In this document: positions 53,493 to 63,074 of the stretch, one piece after another
How positions within the stretch are numbered: the stretch's first letter is position 1
Layout of the letters: each line of letters starts with the position of its first letter
NCBI GenBank assembly: GCA_910577645.1
Contig: CAJTOL010000012.1
Location: 22,647-86,646, forward strand
DNA from: an uncultured Lachnospiraceae bacterium
GTDB taxonomy: Bacteria > Bacillota > Clostridia > Lachnospirales > Lachnospiraceae
Length of the DNA stretch: 64,000 bases
Direction: 5' to 3'
Notes under the pieces: model-generated
Database searches by the model: none
What the model was told of the DNA's origin: nothing
The model's input: only the letters and a program-made list of their open reading frames with translations
Position numbers and translations under genes: made by a program

Positions 53493-54269
53493 ATGGATAT
53501 TTTACTGGGATTAATGCTCCCTTTTATCGGAACCGCGGCAGGGTCTGCCTGTGTGTTTTTCATGAAAGATCAGATAAAGCCGGGAGTGCAAAAAGCTCTT
53601 TTAGGTTTTGCGGCAGGCGTGATGGTGGCAGCGTCTGTATGGTCGCTGCTGATCCCGGCAATGGAGATGTCCGAGCACATGGGCAAAATGGCCTTTGTCC
53701 CGGCAGCAGCAGGCTTTCTGATAGGAATGGGCTTCCTGTTCCTGCTGGATCAGGCGATTCCTCATCTGCATCTGGGCAGCAATACCCCGGAAGGGCCCTG
53801 CTGTCAGTTGAAGCGCACTACTATGCTGATGTTGGCTGTAACCATTCACAATTTTCCTGAGGGTGCGGCAGCAGGCGCCGCGCTGGCGGGAGTAATGTCG
53901 GGGGATGGCCGGATTACCATGGCAGGAGCTTTGACTCTGGCTCTTGGAATTGCCATCCAGAATTTTCCGGAGGGAGCTATCATTTCCCTTCCGTTAAAGA
54001 GTGAAGGAATTAGCAGGAGAAAGGCATTTTTGTCCGGCGCGGCTTCCGGCATTGTGGAGCCAATCAGCGCGGTGGCTGCCATTCTTCTGGCAACAGTGGT
54101 AAATCCTGTTTTGCCGTACCTGCTGTCTTTTGCTGCAGGCGCCATGATTTATGTGGTGGTAGAAGAACTGATTCCCGAAGCATCTCAGGGCAGTCACAGC
54201 AATATCGGCACTATCGGGTTTGCAGCAGGATTTGTAATTATGATGATATTAGATGTGGCATTAGGTTAA
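53493..54269 (+). CDS. ZIP-family metal transporter
   Basis: A 258-residue membrane protein with eight predicted spans. The two metal-binding signatures are HNFPEGAAAGAAL and QNFPEGAIISLPL in spans IV and V, and VEELIPEA is near the end. The ZupT-like group takes up zinc, iron or manganese. AAGGAG precedes the ATG. It appears to be a single-gene unit. Confidence 0.92.
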   Translation: MDILLGLMLPFIGTAAGSACVFFMKDQIKPGVQKALLGFAAGVMVAASVWSLLIPAMEMSEHMGKMAFVPAAAGFLIGMGFLFLLDQAIPHLHLGSNTPEGPCCQLKRTTMLMLAVTIHNFPEGAAAGAALAGVMSGDGRITMAGALTLALGIAIQNFPEGAIISLPLKSEGISRRKAFLSGAASGIVEPISAVAAILLATVVNPVLPYLLSFAAGAMIYVVVEELIPEASQGSHSNIGTIGFAAGFVIMMILDVALG

Positions 54270-54383
54270 ATTTCGATTAAATGGGGGTGGGGCCGTAAAA
54301 GTCAGGTTGTGACTTTTGCTGCTCCACATTTCTATTCTGCCTCCCGCCGGCATATATTTCTAAGAACAGGGGAGGCGAAGGGA

Positions 54384-55100
54384 ATGAGAAGGAAAGTAAG
54401 GCATTTGCTGCTGGCAGGAATGGCAGATTTTTTATTGCTGATGATGTTGCTGCATATCGTACAGTACGGATGCTTTGAGGCAGCAGTAGAGACCGGAATG
54501 ATAGACGAAAACGGCATTACTTTGCAAAAGGGGAAAGGAGAACAAGAAAAAGTAGTGGCATTGACCTTTGACGATGGCCCCCACGCAGTATATACCAAAG
54601 AGCTTTTAGATGGGTTAAAGGCCCGGGGGGTGGAAGCAACGTTTTTCCTTATGGGTTCCAGCGTGGAGGGGAATGAGGATTTGATTCGCCAGATGGAGGC
54701 AGACGGGCATCTCATCGGCAATCATGGCTACCGCCATATCCAGATGACCACTGCGGGAATCCCGGCGGTTCGGGAATCTGTAGAAAAGACAGGACGGATT
54801 ATTGAAGGCATTACCGGGATAGAACCGGAATACCTGCGTCCCCCTTACGGAGACTGGAATGAAGAGCTGGCGGAGACTATGGAGCTGACGCCGGTTTTTT
54901 GGTCAGTGGACAGCTTGGACTGGAAGTATCAGAACGCGCCTCAGATTACAAAACGGGTACTGAAGAAGGTTGGAGACGGGGACATTATTCTGATGCACGA
55001 TATTTTCCCTACTTCTGTGGAAGCGGCGCTGGAAATCGTTGACACATTGCTGGCCCAGGGATATACTTTTGTTACAGCCGATGAGCTGATTATTGATTGA
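54384..55100 (+). CDS. Polysaccharide deacetylase family protein
   Basis: A 238-residue NodB-type deacetylase with an N-terminal membrane anchor (LLLAGMADFLLLMMLLHIV). Motif 1 is ALTFDDGPHAVYTKELL, motif 2 NHGYRH, motif 3 RPPYGDWN, and the late His is in IILMHDIF. It would act on peptidoglycan or another N-acetylated glycan outside the cell. GGGGAGGCGAAGGGA precedes the ATG at 54384. The rarA gene follows after 14 bases. Confidence 0.9.
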   Translation: MRRKVRHLLLAGMADFLLLMMLLHIVQYGCFEAAVETGMIDENGITLQKGKGEQEKVVALTFDDGPHAVYTKELLDGLKARGVEATFFLMGSSVEGNEDLIRQMEADGHLIGNHGYRHIQMTTAGIPAVRESVEKTGRIIEGITGIEPEYLRPPYGDWNEELAETMELTPVFWSVDSLDWKYQNAPQITKRVLKKVGDGDIILMHDIFPTSVEAALEIVDTLLAQGYTFVTADELIID

Positions 55101-55114
55101 CAAAGGAAAAAATT

Positions 55115-56446
55115 ATGGATTTATTCGATTATATGAGGGAGACTGTCCAGGAAACGGAGTCGCCTCTGGCCTCCCGGCTGCGCCCAAGGACCTTGGAGGA
55201 GGTAGTGGGACAGCAGCATATTGTAGGAAAAGACAAGCTTCTTTACCGGGCCATCAAGGCAGATAAGATCGGTTCTATTATTTTCTATGGCCCGCCGGGC
55301 ACGGGAAAAACCACTCTGGCAAAGGTCATTGCCAATACTACCAGCGCAGAATTTAAACAGATCAATGCCACTGTAGCCGGAAAAAAGGACATGGAGGATG
55401 TTGTAAAAGAAGCAAAAGACTTGCAGGGAATGTACAGGAAGAAAACGATTCTGTTTGTAGACGAAATCCACCGGTTTAATAAAAGCCAGCAGGATTACCT
55501 TTTGCCTTTTGTGGAGGACGGAACCCTGGTTTTAATCGGGGCTACTACGGAGAATCCTTATTTTGAAGTGAATGGAGCGCTTTTGTCCCGCTCGCGGATT
55601 TTTGAGTTAAAGCCTTTGGAAAAAGACGATATCAAAGAGCTTTTGCGGCGGGCCGTTACCGACGAGGAAAGAGGCATGGGTACTTATGGCGCCCGGATTG
55701 ATGAGGAAGCTCTGGAGTTTCTGGCGGATGTGGCCAACGGTGATGCCAGAGCTGCCCTGAATGCCATTGAGCTGGGGGTTATGACTACGGAACGGGGAGC
55801 TGACGGAACCATTCATGTGGATTTGGCGGTGGCCCAGGAGTGCATCCAGAAGAGGGCAGTCCGCTATGACAAAAGCGGGGATAATCACTACGATACCATA
55901 TCGGCGTTTATTAAAAGTATGAGAGGATCCGATCCGGATGGGGCAGTTTATTATCTGGCCCGAATGCTCTATGCAGGGGAAGATATTAAATTTATCTCCC
56001 GCCGTATTATGATATGCGCTGCCGAGGACGTGGGAAATGCCGATCCTCAGGCGCTTACGGTGGCGGTCAGCGCTGCTCAGGCAGTAGAACGCATAGGGAT
56101 GCCGGAGGCCCAGATTATTTTGGCTCAGGCAGTTACCTATGTGGCATCGGCTCCCAAGAGCAACGCCGCCTGTCAGGCAGTTTTTCATGCTATGGAGGCA
56201 GTGAAGGAAACCCGTACCATGCCGGTTCCTGTACATTTGCAGGATAAGCATTACAAAGGCGCGGCCAAACTGGGCCACGGAAATGGATATCTTTATGCCC
56301 ACGATTATCCGAATCACTATGTAAAGCAGCAATACCTGCCGGACGGATTGGAGGAATACCATTTTTACAATCCCACTGAAAACGGCTACGAGAAAAATAT
56401 AAAAAAACACCTGGAGTTTTTGAAGGAGTCCGCAGATGAAAAATAG
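55115..56446 (+). CDS. rarA: RarA/MgsA-type replication-associated AAA ATPase
   Basis: A 443-residue clamp-loader-like ATPase that acts at stalled replication forks. Walker A GPPGTGKTT, Walker B ILFVDEIHRFNKSQQD, sensor 1 LIGATTENPYFEVN and the arginine-finger region LLSRSRIFEL are present, with the tetramerisation C-terminal domain after. The ATG at 55115 follows AAAGGA; a TTG at 55097 overlaps the previous gene's end. The next gene begins 11 bases before its stop. Confidence 0.94.
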   Translation: MDLFDYMRETVQETESPLASRLRPRTLEEVVGQQHIVGKDKLLYRAIKADKIGSIIFYGPPGTGKTTLAKVIANTTSAEFKQINATVAGKKDMEDVVKEAKDLQGMYRKKTILFVDEIHRFNKSQQDYLLPFVEDGTLVLIGATTENPYFEVNGALLSRSRIFELKPLEKDDIKELLRRAVTDEERGMGTYGARIDEEALEFLADVANGDARAALNAIELGVMTTERGADGTIHVDLAVAQECIQKRAVRYDKSGDNHYDTISAFIKSMRGSDPDGAVYYLARMLYAGEDIKFISRRIMICAAEDVGNADPQALTVAVSAAQAVERIGMPEAQIILAQAVTYVASAPKSNAACQAVFHAMEAVKETRTMPVPVHLQDKHYKGAAKLGHGNGYLYAHDYPNHYVKQQYLPDGLEEYHFYNPTENGYEKNIKKHLEFLKESADEK

Positions 56447-57731
56447 TACAATGAAAGCAAGCAGGATGATTATTATTTCCCTGGACGCGGCAGGGGAGCC
56501 GGATCTGGCTTATATAAAGGAGATGCCAAACTTCCGCCGCTTTTTCGAGAGAGCCGCTTTGTGTCCCCATGTGGAAAGCGTTTATCCCAGTCTCACTTAT
56601 CCGGCCCATGCCGCTATCGTCACCGGCTGCCGGCCTAAAACAACCGGTATTGTTAATAACCTTCGTTTTCAGCCCTGGCGGAAAAAGCCGGACTGGTTTT
56701 GGCAGAGAAGATTTATTAAGCGAACCACGATCTATGATGAGGCCGCAAAAAAGGGTATGAAAACAGCAGCCTTTTTATGGCCGGTTACGGGAAGGGCGGG
56801 AATCTCCTGGAATCTTCCGGAAGTGTGGGCCAACCATTTTTGGGAAAATCAGGTTACCGTGTCCTTTGCCAACGGAACTCCTTCTTTTCAGCTGGATTTA
56901 TACCGGCGGTTTGGCAAGATGCTGGACGGCGTCCGTCAGCCTAATCTGGATAATTTTGTTCAATCCAGCTTTTTGTATTCCATGAAGAAATACCAACCGG
57001 ATCTGGCTCTGGTTCACTGGACAGATGTGGACACCAACCGTCACGATTATGGAGTCAGCAGTCCGGAGGCTATGGAAGCCTTTTGCCGCCATGACAGGCG
57101 CCTGGGAGAAGTGTTTCAGCTGCTTGAGGAAATGGGATGGGAAGAAGATACGGATCTGGTACTTTTGGGAGACCATTACCAGATGGATACCAACCGGATT
57201 GCTTATCCCAATTATTACTTGAAAAAGCTTGGCTGGCTGGAGCCTGGGACAAACGGGATCCGCCGGTGGCAGGTTCTTGGCCGGGAAAGCGGCGGTTCCT
57301 GCAATATTTATGTAAAGGACGAAAGACGTATCCCGGTGGTGAGGCGCTTTCTGGAAAGCTGGAAGGCCCGGCCGGATTCCCCTGTAGAAGAAATTTTTGA
57401 CCGGGAAGAAGCCGCGGCTATGGGAGCGGATCCCAGGGCGGCTTTTGTCCTGGAGGCCAAGGAGGGGTGGTATTTCCAGAATGGCCTGGAATGTGCTTCT
57501 GAGGCAGTAAACCGGGAAAAGAATCCGGATCACCATCTGGGCAATCATGGCTTCCATCCAAAGAGAGACGGCTATCAGACATTTTTTGCCGGGGCTGGTC
57601 CGGATTTTATAGCAGGAGCCAGAAAAAATGATATGAAACTTATTGATGAAGGCCCTACGCTGGCCAGAATTTTAGGCGTTAAGCTTACGGGCTCGGAAGG
57701 CCAGGCGGCTCTGGAATTGCTGGCAGATTGA
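56436..57731 (+). CDS. Alkaline phosphatase-superfamily phosphodiesterase (NPP-like)
   Basis: A 431-residue type I phosphodiesterase/nucleotide pyrophosphatase-like protein. Metal and nucleophile residues appear in IIISLDAAGEPDL (Asp), SVYPSLTYPAHAAIVTG (Thr nucleophile region), HWTDVDTNRHDYG (Asp, His), LLGDHYQMD (Asp, His) and LGNHGF (His). There is no signal peptide, so it is cytoplasmic. It overlaps rarA by 11 bases. AAGGAG lies nine bases before the ATG. The substrate is unknown. Confidence 0.85.
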   Translation: MKNSTMKASRMIIISLDAAGEPDLAYIKEMPNFRRFFERAALCPHVESVYPSLTYPAHAAIVTGCRPKTTGIVNNLRFQPWRKKPDWFWQRRFIKRTTIYDEAAKKGMKTAAFLWPVTGRAGISWNLPEVWANHFWENQVTVSFANGTPSFQLDLYRRFGKMLDGVRQPNLDNFVQSSFLYSMKKYQPDLALVHWTDVDTNRHDYGVSSPEAMEAFCRHDRRLGEVFQLLEEMGWEEDTDLVLLGDHYQMDTNRIAYPNYYLKKLGWLEPGTNGIRRWQVLGRESGGSCNIYVKDERRIPVVRRFLESWKARPDSPVEEIFDREEAAAMGADPRAAFVLEAKEGWYFQNGLECASEAVNREKNPDHHLGNHGFHPKRDGYQTFFAGAGPDFIAGARKNDMKLIDEGPTLARILGVKLTGSEGQAALELLAD

Positions 57732-57747
57732 GAGATAGAAAAAGCCT

Positions 57748-57776
57748 TTGCAATTTTTCCCAATTTCATATATAAT
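57748..57776 (+). promoter_or_regulatory. Sigma-A promoter of rho
   Basis: TTGCAA and TATAAT separated by 17 bases. The start near 57783 gives a leader of about 230 bases. Confidence 0.75.
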
Positions 57777-57782
57777 GGTGTT

Positions 57783-58012
57783 GGAGTCAAAAGGCATTTT
57801 GGCTCTATGATATATGGATTGCTCGGCAGCCATGCCTATTTATGGAAACATGATGGACATGATCTTTTGACCCTGATATCATATAATAAAAATGACTAAA
57901 GGATGCCGGAGGCCTGTTCCTCCGGCAGCATATCCCTAATTCTGAAAGAATCCCCAATACAATGCAAGGAAACAAATACTCACATAATTAAAGAAAGGCA
58001 AGGAAACCGTTT
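57783..58012 (+). promoter_or_regulatory. Long structured leader of rho
   Basis: The leader contains GTCAAAAG (57786-57793) complementary to CTTTTGAC (57864-57871) and a perfect hairpin TGCCGGAGG-CCTGTT-CCTCCGGCA (57904-57927) without a T-run. Rho genes are often autoregulated through their leaders, and such a fold would fit that. No known riboswitch class was recognised. Confidence 0.5.
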
Positions 58013-59575
58013 ATGCGTGAAAAATTAAATACGCTGCCATTGGCAGAATTAAAGGAACTGGCAAAGACACAGGGAGTGAAAGGATCCAGCAGTATGCGAA
58101 AGGCCGATTTGGTAGAATTACTGTGCCAGATGTCAGAAAAGAAAGCTGAGAAGGCGGCCCCTGCAGAGCGGGGAAATCAGCCGGAACATAGTCATCAGAG
58201 TGAGCGCAGCCCTCAGCCGGAACGCAGCCTTCAACCGGAGCGCGGTTCTCAGCCGGAACGCAGCCCTCAATCGGAGCGAAATTTTCAACCGGAACGCAGC
58301 CAGCAGCCAGAACGAAATTCCCAGCCGGAGCGCAGCCAGCAGAGTGAGCGCAGCTACCAGCCCAGAACCAGCCGCCCAAGTGGGACTCTCAGCTCCGGAA
58401 GCACCAAATTTGACGCCATGTCTCCGGAAGAACTGGCAGAACTGGACAGTGGTATTGAGGCTAACGGTATCCTGGAGGTTATGCCGGACGGCTTCGGATT
58501 TATTCGCTGCGAAAACTTTCTTCCGGGAGAAAATGACGTATATGTAGCGCCTTCTCAAATTCGCCGCTTTAATATGAAAACCGGCGATATTGTCCGGGGC
58601 AACCGCAGGGTAAAAGCGCCTACCGAGAAATTTGCCGCCCTGCTGTATATTTCTACTATTAACGGATATCCCGCCAGTGTGGCAGAGCGCCGTCCAAATT
58701 TTGAAAACCTTACCCCGATTTTTCCTAATGAGCGTCTCCACATGGAAACCCTTGGGGAGAAAAATACGGTAGCTATGCGGGTATTGGATCTGCTGGCTCC
58801 CATCGGAAAAGGCCAGAGAGGTATGATTGTATCTCCTCCCAAAGCCGGAAAAACAACTCTTCTTAAACAGGTGGCAAAGGCCATTACCACCAATCATCCG
58901 GACATGCATTTGATTATTCTTTTGATCGACGAGCGTCCTGAGGAGGTAACGGACATTAAAGAGGCCATTGTGGGGCCAAACGTTGAAGTGATTTATTCCA
59001 CTTTTGACGAACTTCCGGATCGCCACAAGAGAGTCTCCGAGATGGTAGTAGAGCGGGCTAAGCGATTGGTAGAACATGGGCGGGATGTGACGATTTTATT
59101 AGACAGCATTACCCGTCTGGCAAGAGCTTACAACCTGGTAGTACCGCCCTCTGGCCGTACTTTATCCGGTGGTTTGGATCCGGCGGCCCTTCATATGCCG
59201 AAACGGTTTTTCGGCGCGGCAAGAAATATGCGGGAAGGCGGCAGCCTGACCATTCTGGCAACTGCATTGATTGATACCGGAAGCCGTATGGATGACGTTA
59301 TCTATGAAGAATTTAAAGGTACCGGCAACATGGAACTTGTCCTGGACAGAAAACTTTCTGAAAAGAGAATTTTCCCGGCTATTGATATCTTAAAGTCCGG
59401 AACCAGAAGAGACGACTTGCTGCTGACCCGGGAAGAAGCAGAGTCCGTAGACATTGTACGTAAGGCAACAAACACCTTAAAACCGGAAGAATCTGTTGAA
59501 AAGATTTTAGACTTGTTTGCAAAAACACGCACGAATCGGGAGTTTGTGGAAATGTCTAAAAAAATCAGATTTTAA
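58013..59575 (+). CDS. rho: Transcription termination factor Rho with a hexapeptide-repeat insertion
   Basis: A 520-residue hexameric RNA helicase. The N-terminal Rho_N segment (1 to about 40: LPLAELKELAKTQGV) is followed by a disordered stretch of eleven tandem hexapeptides with consensus xQPERS (residues 55-120, DNA 58175-58372), then the cold-shock RNA-binding domain (ILEVMPDGFGFIRCENFLPG) and the ATPase core with Walker A SPPKAGKTT and the region around DSITRLARAYN. Compared with the 420-residue classical Rho, the extra length is all in the insertion. AAAGGCAAGG precedes the ATG. Confidence 0.96.
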   Translation: MREKLNTLPLAELKELAKTQGVKGSSSMRKADLVELLCQMSEKKAEKAAPAERGNQPEHSHQSERSPQPERSLQPERGSQPERSPQSERNFQPERSQQPERNSQPERSQQSERSYQPRTSRPSGTLSSGSTKFDAMSPEELAELDSGIEANGILEVMPDGFGFIRCENFLPGENDVYVAPSQIRRFNMKTGDIVRGNRRVKAPTEKFAALLYISTINGYPASVAERRPNFENLTPIFPNERLHMETLGEKNTVAMRVLDLLAPIGKGQRGMIVSPPKAGKTTLLKQVAKAITTNHPDMHLIILLIDERPEEVTDIKEAIVGPNVEVIYSTFDELPDRHKRVSEMVVERAKRLVEHGRDVTILLDSITRLARAYNLVVPPSGRTLSGGLDPAALHMPKRFFGAARNMREGGSLTILATALIDTGSRMDDVIYEEFKGTGNMELVLDRKLSEKRIFPAIDILKSGTRRDDLLLTREEAESVDIVRKATNTLKPEESVEKILDLFAKTRTNREFVEMSKKIRF

Positions 59576-59622
59576 AAGGGTTCTTTTGCCGGCGCGGCTT
59601 CGGTTTCCTGCCGAAAAAGTGC

Positions 59623-59651
59623 TTGCAATCCCTGATTTTCTATGATATACT
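59623..59651 (+). promoter_or_regulatory. Sigma-A promoter of rpmE
   Basis: TTGCAA and TATACT separated by 17 bases, about 90 bases before the rpmE start codon. Confidence 0.75.
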
Positions 59652-59745
59652 TACTGGGCTGTGCATATAGCATAAAGTGTAATAAAATGCGGCAACGCAT
59701 TTTTGCGGTCGGAAACCGCACAATAAGAATAGAGAGGTGAAAATC

Positions 59746-59955
59746 ATGAGAGAGGGAATCCATCCAGCCTATTATCAGGCAAAGGTAGTTTGCAACTGTG
59801 GCAATGAATTTGTAACTGGTTCTACCAAGAAGGACATTCACGTTGAGGTTTGTTCCAAATGCCATTCATTCTATACAGGTCAGCAGAAAGCTGCCGCTGC
59901 TCGTGGACGTATTGATAAGTTCAATCGTAAGTACGGCGTTAACGCTGGCAAATAA
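59746..59955 (+). CDS. rpmE: 50S ribosomal protein L31, zinc-binding form
   Basis: A 69-residue protein. The four zinc-binding cysteines are in VVCNCGNEF and VCSKCHSF, so this is the Cys-containing (type A) L31 used when zinc is plentiful. MREGIHPAYYQAKV and RIDKFNRKYG are standard ends. The ATG at 59746 follows AGAGGTG; the GTG three codons earlier is within the ribosome site. It heads the operon with yqhQ, prmC and prfA. Confidence 0.97.
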   Translation: MREGIHPAYYQAKVVCNCGNEFVTGSTKKDIHVEVCSKCHSFYTGQQKAAAARGRIDKFNRKYGVNAGK

Positions 59956-60035
59956 GTTTGAGCACATAGGGTTGAGCTTAGTGGAAACACTTGCTCAGCC
60001 CTTATTTTTACTTGTTGAGCAAGGAGGAATTTTAT

Positions 60036-60977
60036 TTGAAATATTCTGGTATTGGCGGTCAGGCGGTTATCGAAGGAATTATGATGAAAAACCAGAATGA
60101 ATATGCCACCGCAGTCCGCAAGCCGGACGGGACTATTGAGGTAAAAAAGGACGCCTATATAAGCCTGACAGAAAAATACAGGATTTTGTCCCTTCCCTTT
60201 ATCCGCGGCGTGTTTAATTTTGCGGATTCCATGATTCTGGGAATGAGGACGCTTACCTGGTCAGCCAGCTTTTTTGAGGATGACGAGGACAGTGAGCCAG
60301 GCAGGTTTGAGCTGCTTTTGGATCGGATTTTCGGAGAAAAATTAGAAAAGGTACTGATGGCCTTTGTCATGGTATTTTCTATGGTAATGGCTGTGGGGAT
60401 TTTTATGGTTCTCCCCATGCTTTTATCAAATATCTTCCAAAAAGTTATCCCGTCTGACACGGTGATGGCGGTGCTGGAGGGTGTAATCCGGATTCTGATC
60501 TTTATTGCATATATTAAGCTGATTTCCAACATGGAGGACATAAAACGGACCTTTATGTACCACGGAGCAGAGCATAAATGCATTAACTGCGTGGAGCACG
60601 GTCTGCCCCTGACGGTAGAAAATGTGCGAAAGAGTTCCAAAGAGCACAAACGCTGCGGCACCAGCTTTCTTCTCATTGTTATGGTTATCAGCATCCTGTT
60701 TTTTATGGTAATCCGGGTAGAGGATGTGTGGATGCGGGCAGTGAGCCGTATTGTGCTGATCCCGGTGATTGCCGGAGTTTCCTATGAATTTTTGCGGCTG
60801 GCAGGCCGGAGCAATTCCTGTGTAGTGAATGCCCTTAGCCGCCCCGGTATGTGGATGCAGGCCCTTACTACCACAGAACCCGATGACTCAATGATTGAGG
60901 TGGCAATTGCCGCTGTGGAAAAAGTATTTGACTGGAAAACTTATTTAAAAGAGAATTTCCCGGAGACACGGTTATGA
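60036..60977 (+). CDS. yqhQ: DUF1385 (YqhQ) membrane protein
   Basis: A 313-residue protein that begins KYSGIGGQAVIEGIMMKNQN after a TTG start at 60036 with AAGGAGG upstream. It has about four to five membrane spans and the conserved YHGAEHKCINCVEHG and HKRCGTSFLLIV segments with His and Cys that look like metal ligands. DUF1385 proteins are always near prmC and prfA in Clostridia and their role is unknown. It overlaps prmC by four bases. Confidence 0.92.
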   Translation: MKYSGIGGQAVIEGIMMKNQNEYATAVRKPDGTIEVKKDAYISLTEKYRILSLPFIRGVFNFADSMILGMRTLTWSASFFEDDEDSEPGRFELLLDRIFGEKLEKVLMAFVMVFSMVMAVGIFMVLPMLLSNIFQKVIPSDTVMAVLEGVIRILIFIAYIKLISNMEDIKRTFMYHGAEHKCINCVEHGLPLTVENVRKSSKEHKRCGTSFLLIVMVISILFFMVIRVEDVWMRAVSRIVLIPVIAGVSYEFLRLAGRSNSCVVNALSRPGMWMQALTTTEPDDSMIEVAIAAVEKVFDWKTYLKENFPETRL

Positions 60978-61924
60978 CATTGGAGAAACTGCTTCGGTTT
61001 GGGGCGGATAAGCTTAGCAAAAGCGGCATCTCAGAAGCAGATCTGGATGCCAGATACCTGCTGCTTTCCGTTACCGGTATCAGCCCGGCCATGTTTCTTA
61101 TCAGGAAAAACCAAGAGGCAGATGGGGAAACAGAGCAGCGATTTGAAGATTTGATTCAACGCCGGGCCAGCCGGATCCCATTGCAGCATATTCTGGGAAC
61201 CCAGGAGTTTATGGGGCTGGAATTTGCGGTCAGCCCGGATGTGCTGATCCCCAGACAAGATACAGAGACTCTGGTAGAGCGGGTGCTTTACGACCGGAAA
61301 GGAATAGAAGGAACCCCGTCCCTTTTGGATATGTGTACCGGCTCCGGCTGCATCGCCTTAAGCCTGGCAGTTTTGGGGGACTTTGGACAGGTGGTTGCTG
61401 CGGATATTTCCCCGAAGGCTCTGATAGTAGCGGAGGAAAACGCCAGGCGGCTTTTACCCCGACACCGAAATAACCGGGAGGATCAAGGTGCGGCAGGCAA
61501 TGAAAGAATTCGGGAACATGGTAAGATTCTAAACGGACGGGCCGATAGGTTTCAACTGATTCAAAGCGACCTTTATGAGAACATCCCGGCTGACATGGAA
61601 TTTGACATAATTGTTTCCAATCCGCCCTACATCCCCAGCCAGGACATCCGGGATCTGGAGCCGGAGGTGAAGGATTATGAACCCAGGCTGGCTTTAGACG
61701 GATCTGCCGATGGCCTGGAGTTTTATCGAAGACTGGCAGCAGAAAGCGGGGCCTATTTAAAACCAGGCGGCCGTATTTATCTGGAGATCGGATATGACCA
61801 GGGGCTGGCGGTTAGCAGTCTTTTGAGGGCTGCAGGTTTTATTAACATAGAAATTATCAAGGATATCCCCGGCCAGGACCGGGTAGTGGCGGCAAGATGG
61901 CCGCAGGAGGGTACCCATGTTTGA
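60974..61924 (+). CDS. prmC: Peptide chain release factor N5-glutamine methyltransferase
   Basis: A 316-residue SAM-dependent enzyme that methylates the GGQ glutamine of release factors. The SAM motif is LLDMCTGSGCIALSLAV and the catalytic motif is SNPPYIPSQDI. Between them lies a loop of about 30 residues rich in Arg/Asn (near 160-190) that is longer than usual for the family. The gene overlaps yqhQ by four and prfA by eight bases, so enzyme and substrate are translationally coupled. Confidence 0.95.
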   Translation: MTLEKLLRFGADKLSKSGISEADLDARYLLLSVTGISPAMFLIRKNQEADGETEQRFEDLIQRRASRIPLQHILGTQEFMGLEFAVSPDVLIPRQDTETLVERVLYDRKGIEGTPSLLDMCTGSGCIALSLAVLGDFGQVVAADISPKALIVAEENARRLLPRHRNNREDQGAAGNERIREHGKILNGRADRFQLIQSDLYENIPADMEFDIIVSNPPYIPSQDIRDLEPEVKDYEPRLALDGSADGLEFYRRLAAESGAYLKPGGRIYLEIGYDQGLAVSSLLRAAGFINIEIIKDIPGQDRVVAARWPQEGTHV

Positions 61925-62993
61925 CAAATTAGATGATATTCTGATTCATTATGAAGAATTAATGCTGGAGCTAAGCAGCCCGGATGTGACAACGGATGCC
62001 AAAAAGTTCCAGAAACTGATGAAGGAGCAGGCAGATTTGGCTCCTATTGTAGAGGCCTACAAAGAATATAAGCAGGCAAAACAGGCTATTGAGGACAGTC
62101 TTCTGATGCTGGAAGAAGAGTCCGATGAGGAAATGCGGGAGCTTGCCAAAATGGAGCTTGCCGACTCCAAGAAAAAGGTGGAGGAGCTGGAGCAGACCAT
62201 TAAGATTCTGCTGCTTCCCAAAGATCCCAATGATGAGAAAAATATTGTTCTGGAGATCCGCGCAGGAGCCGGCGGCGACGAGGCCGCTTTGTTTGCTGCC
62301 GAGCTGTACCGTATGTATGTCAACTATGCCGAGAGCCAGCACTGGAAAATCGAGCTGGTCAGCGTCAATGAAAACGGTATTGGCGGCTTTAAGGAAGTAC
62401 AGGCCATGATCAATGGAAAAGGTGCATATTCCAAGTTTAAATATGAGTCCGGTGTTCACCGGGTACAGCGTGTGCCGGAGACCGAGTCCGGCGGACGGAT
62501 CCATACCTCCACCGCAACAGTTGCGGTAATGCCGGAGGCGGAGGATTTTGATATTGTAATTGAGGATAAAGACATCCGCATTGATGTTATGAGGGCATCG
62601 GGAAACGGCGGCCAGTGTGTGAATACCACGGACTCTGCCGTGCGTTTAACTCACATGCCTACCGGCATTGTAATTTACAGTCAAACCGAAAAATCTCAGC
62701 TTCAGAATAAAGAAAAGGCCTTCCGGCTGCTGCGTTCCAAACTATATGATTTGGAGATGGAGCGCCGCCAGAATGAGGAGGCCGACGCCCGTCGCAGCCA
62801 GATTGGCACCGGCGACCGTTCCGAGAAGATTCGTACCTATAACTTCCCCCAGGGAAGGGTTACGGATCACCGGATCAAGCTGACCCTGTACAAAATCGAC
62901 AATGTGATGAACGGAGATCTTCAGGAGCTGTTAGATGCCTTGATTACCGCAGATCAGGCGATACGTTTAAGCCGCTTAAATGAGACGAATTGA
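61917..62993 (+). CDS. prfA: Peptide chain release factor 1
   Basis: A 358-residue release factor that recognises UAA and UAG. The stop-codon reading motif PxT is present as PET in RVPETESGGRIHTS, and the GGQ catalytic motif is in ASGNGGQCVNTTDSAV. GDRSEKIRTYNFPQGRVTDH is also conserved. It closes the rpmE operon. AGGAGGG precedes the ATG, within the end of prmC. Confidence 0.97.
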   Translation: MFDKLDDILIHYEELMLELSSPDVTTDAKKFQKLMKEQADLAPIVEAYKEYKQAKQAIEDSLLMLEEESDEEMRELAKMELADSKKKVEELEQTIKILLLPKDPNDEKNIVLEIRAGAGGDEAALFAAELYRMYVNYAESQHWKIELVSVNENGIGGFKEVQAMINGKGAYSKFKYESGVHRVQRVPETESGGRIHTSTATVAVMPEAEDFDIVIEDKDIRIDVMRASGNGGQCVNTTDSAVRLTHMPTGIVIYSQTEKSQLQNKEKAFRLLRSKLYDLEMERRQNEEADARRSQIGTGDRSEKIRTYNFPQGRVTDHRIKLTLYKIDNVMNGDLQELLDALITADQAIRLSRLNETN

Positions 62994-63033
62994 TTATTGT
63001 ATACTTCACCATTACCCATGAGTTGGGCCATCA

Positions 63034-63074
63034 TTACTTAGGTCATCCGTTACAAAACGGCGCTGTCTAAGTAA
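63034..63074. other. Hairpin after prfA
   Basis: TTACTTAG pairs with CTAAGTAA, and CCGTT pairs with AACGG inside it. There is no T-run. It lies at the boundary between the conserved operon and the decayed fragments that follow. Confidence 0.45.

Noticed and set aside
58133..59077. Long minus-strand reading frame opposite rho
   Set aside because: It arises from the repeat-rich, codon-biased rho sequence and has no ribosome site or recognisable protein features.
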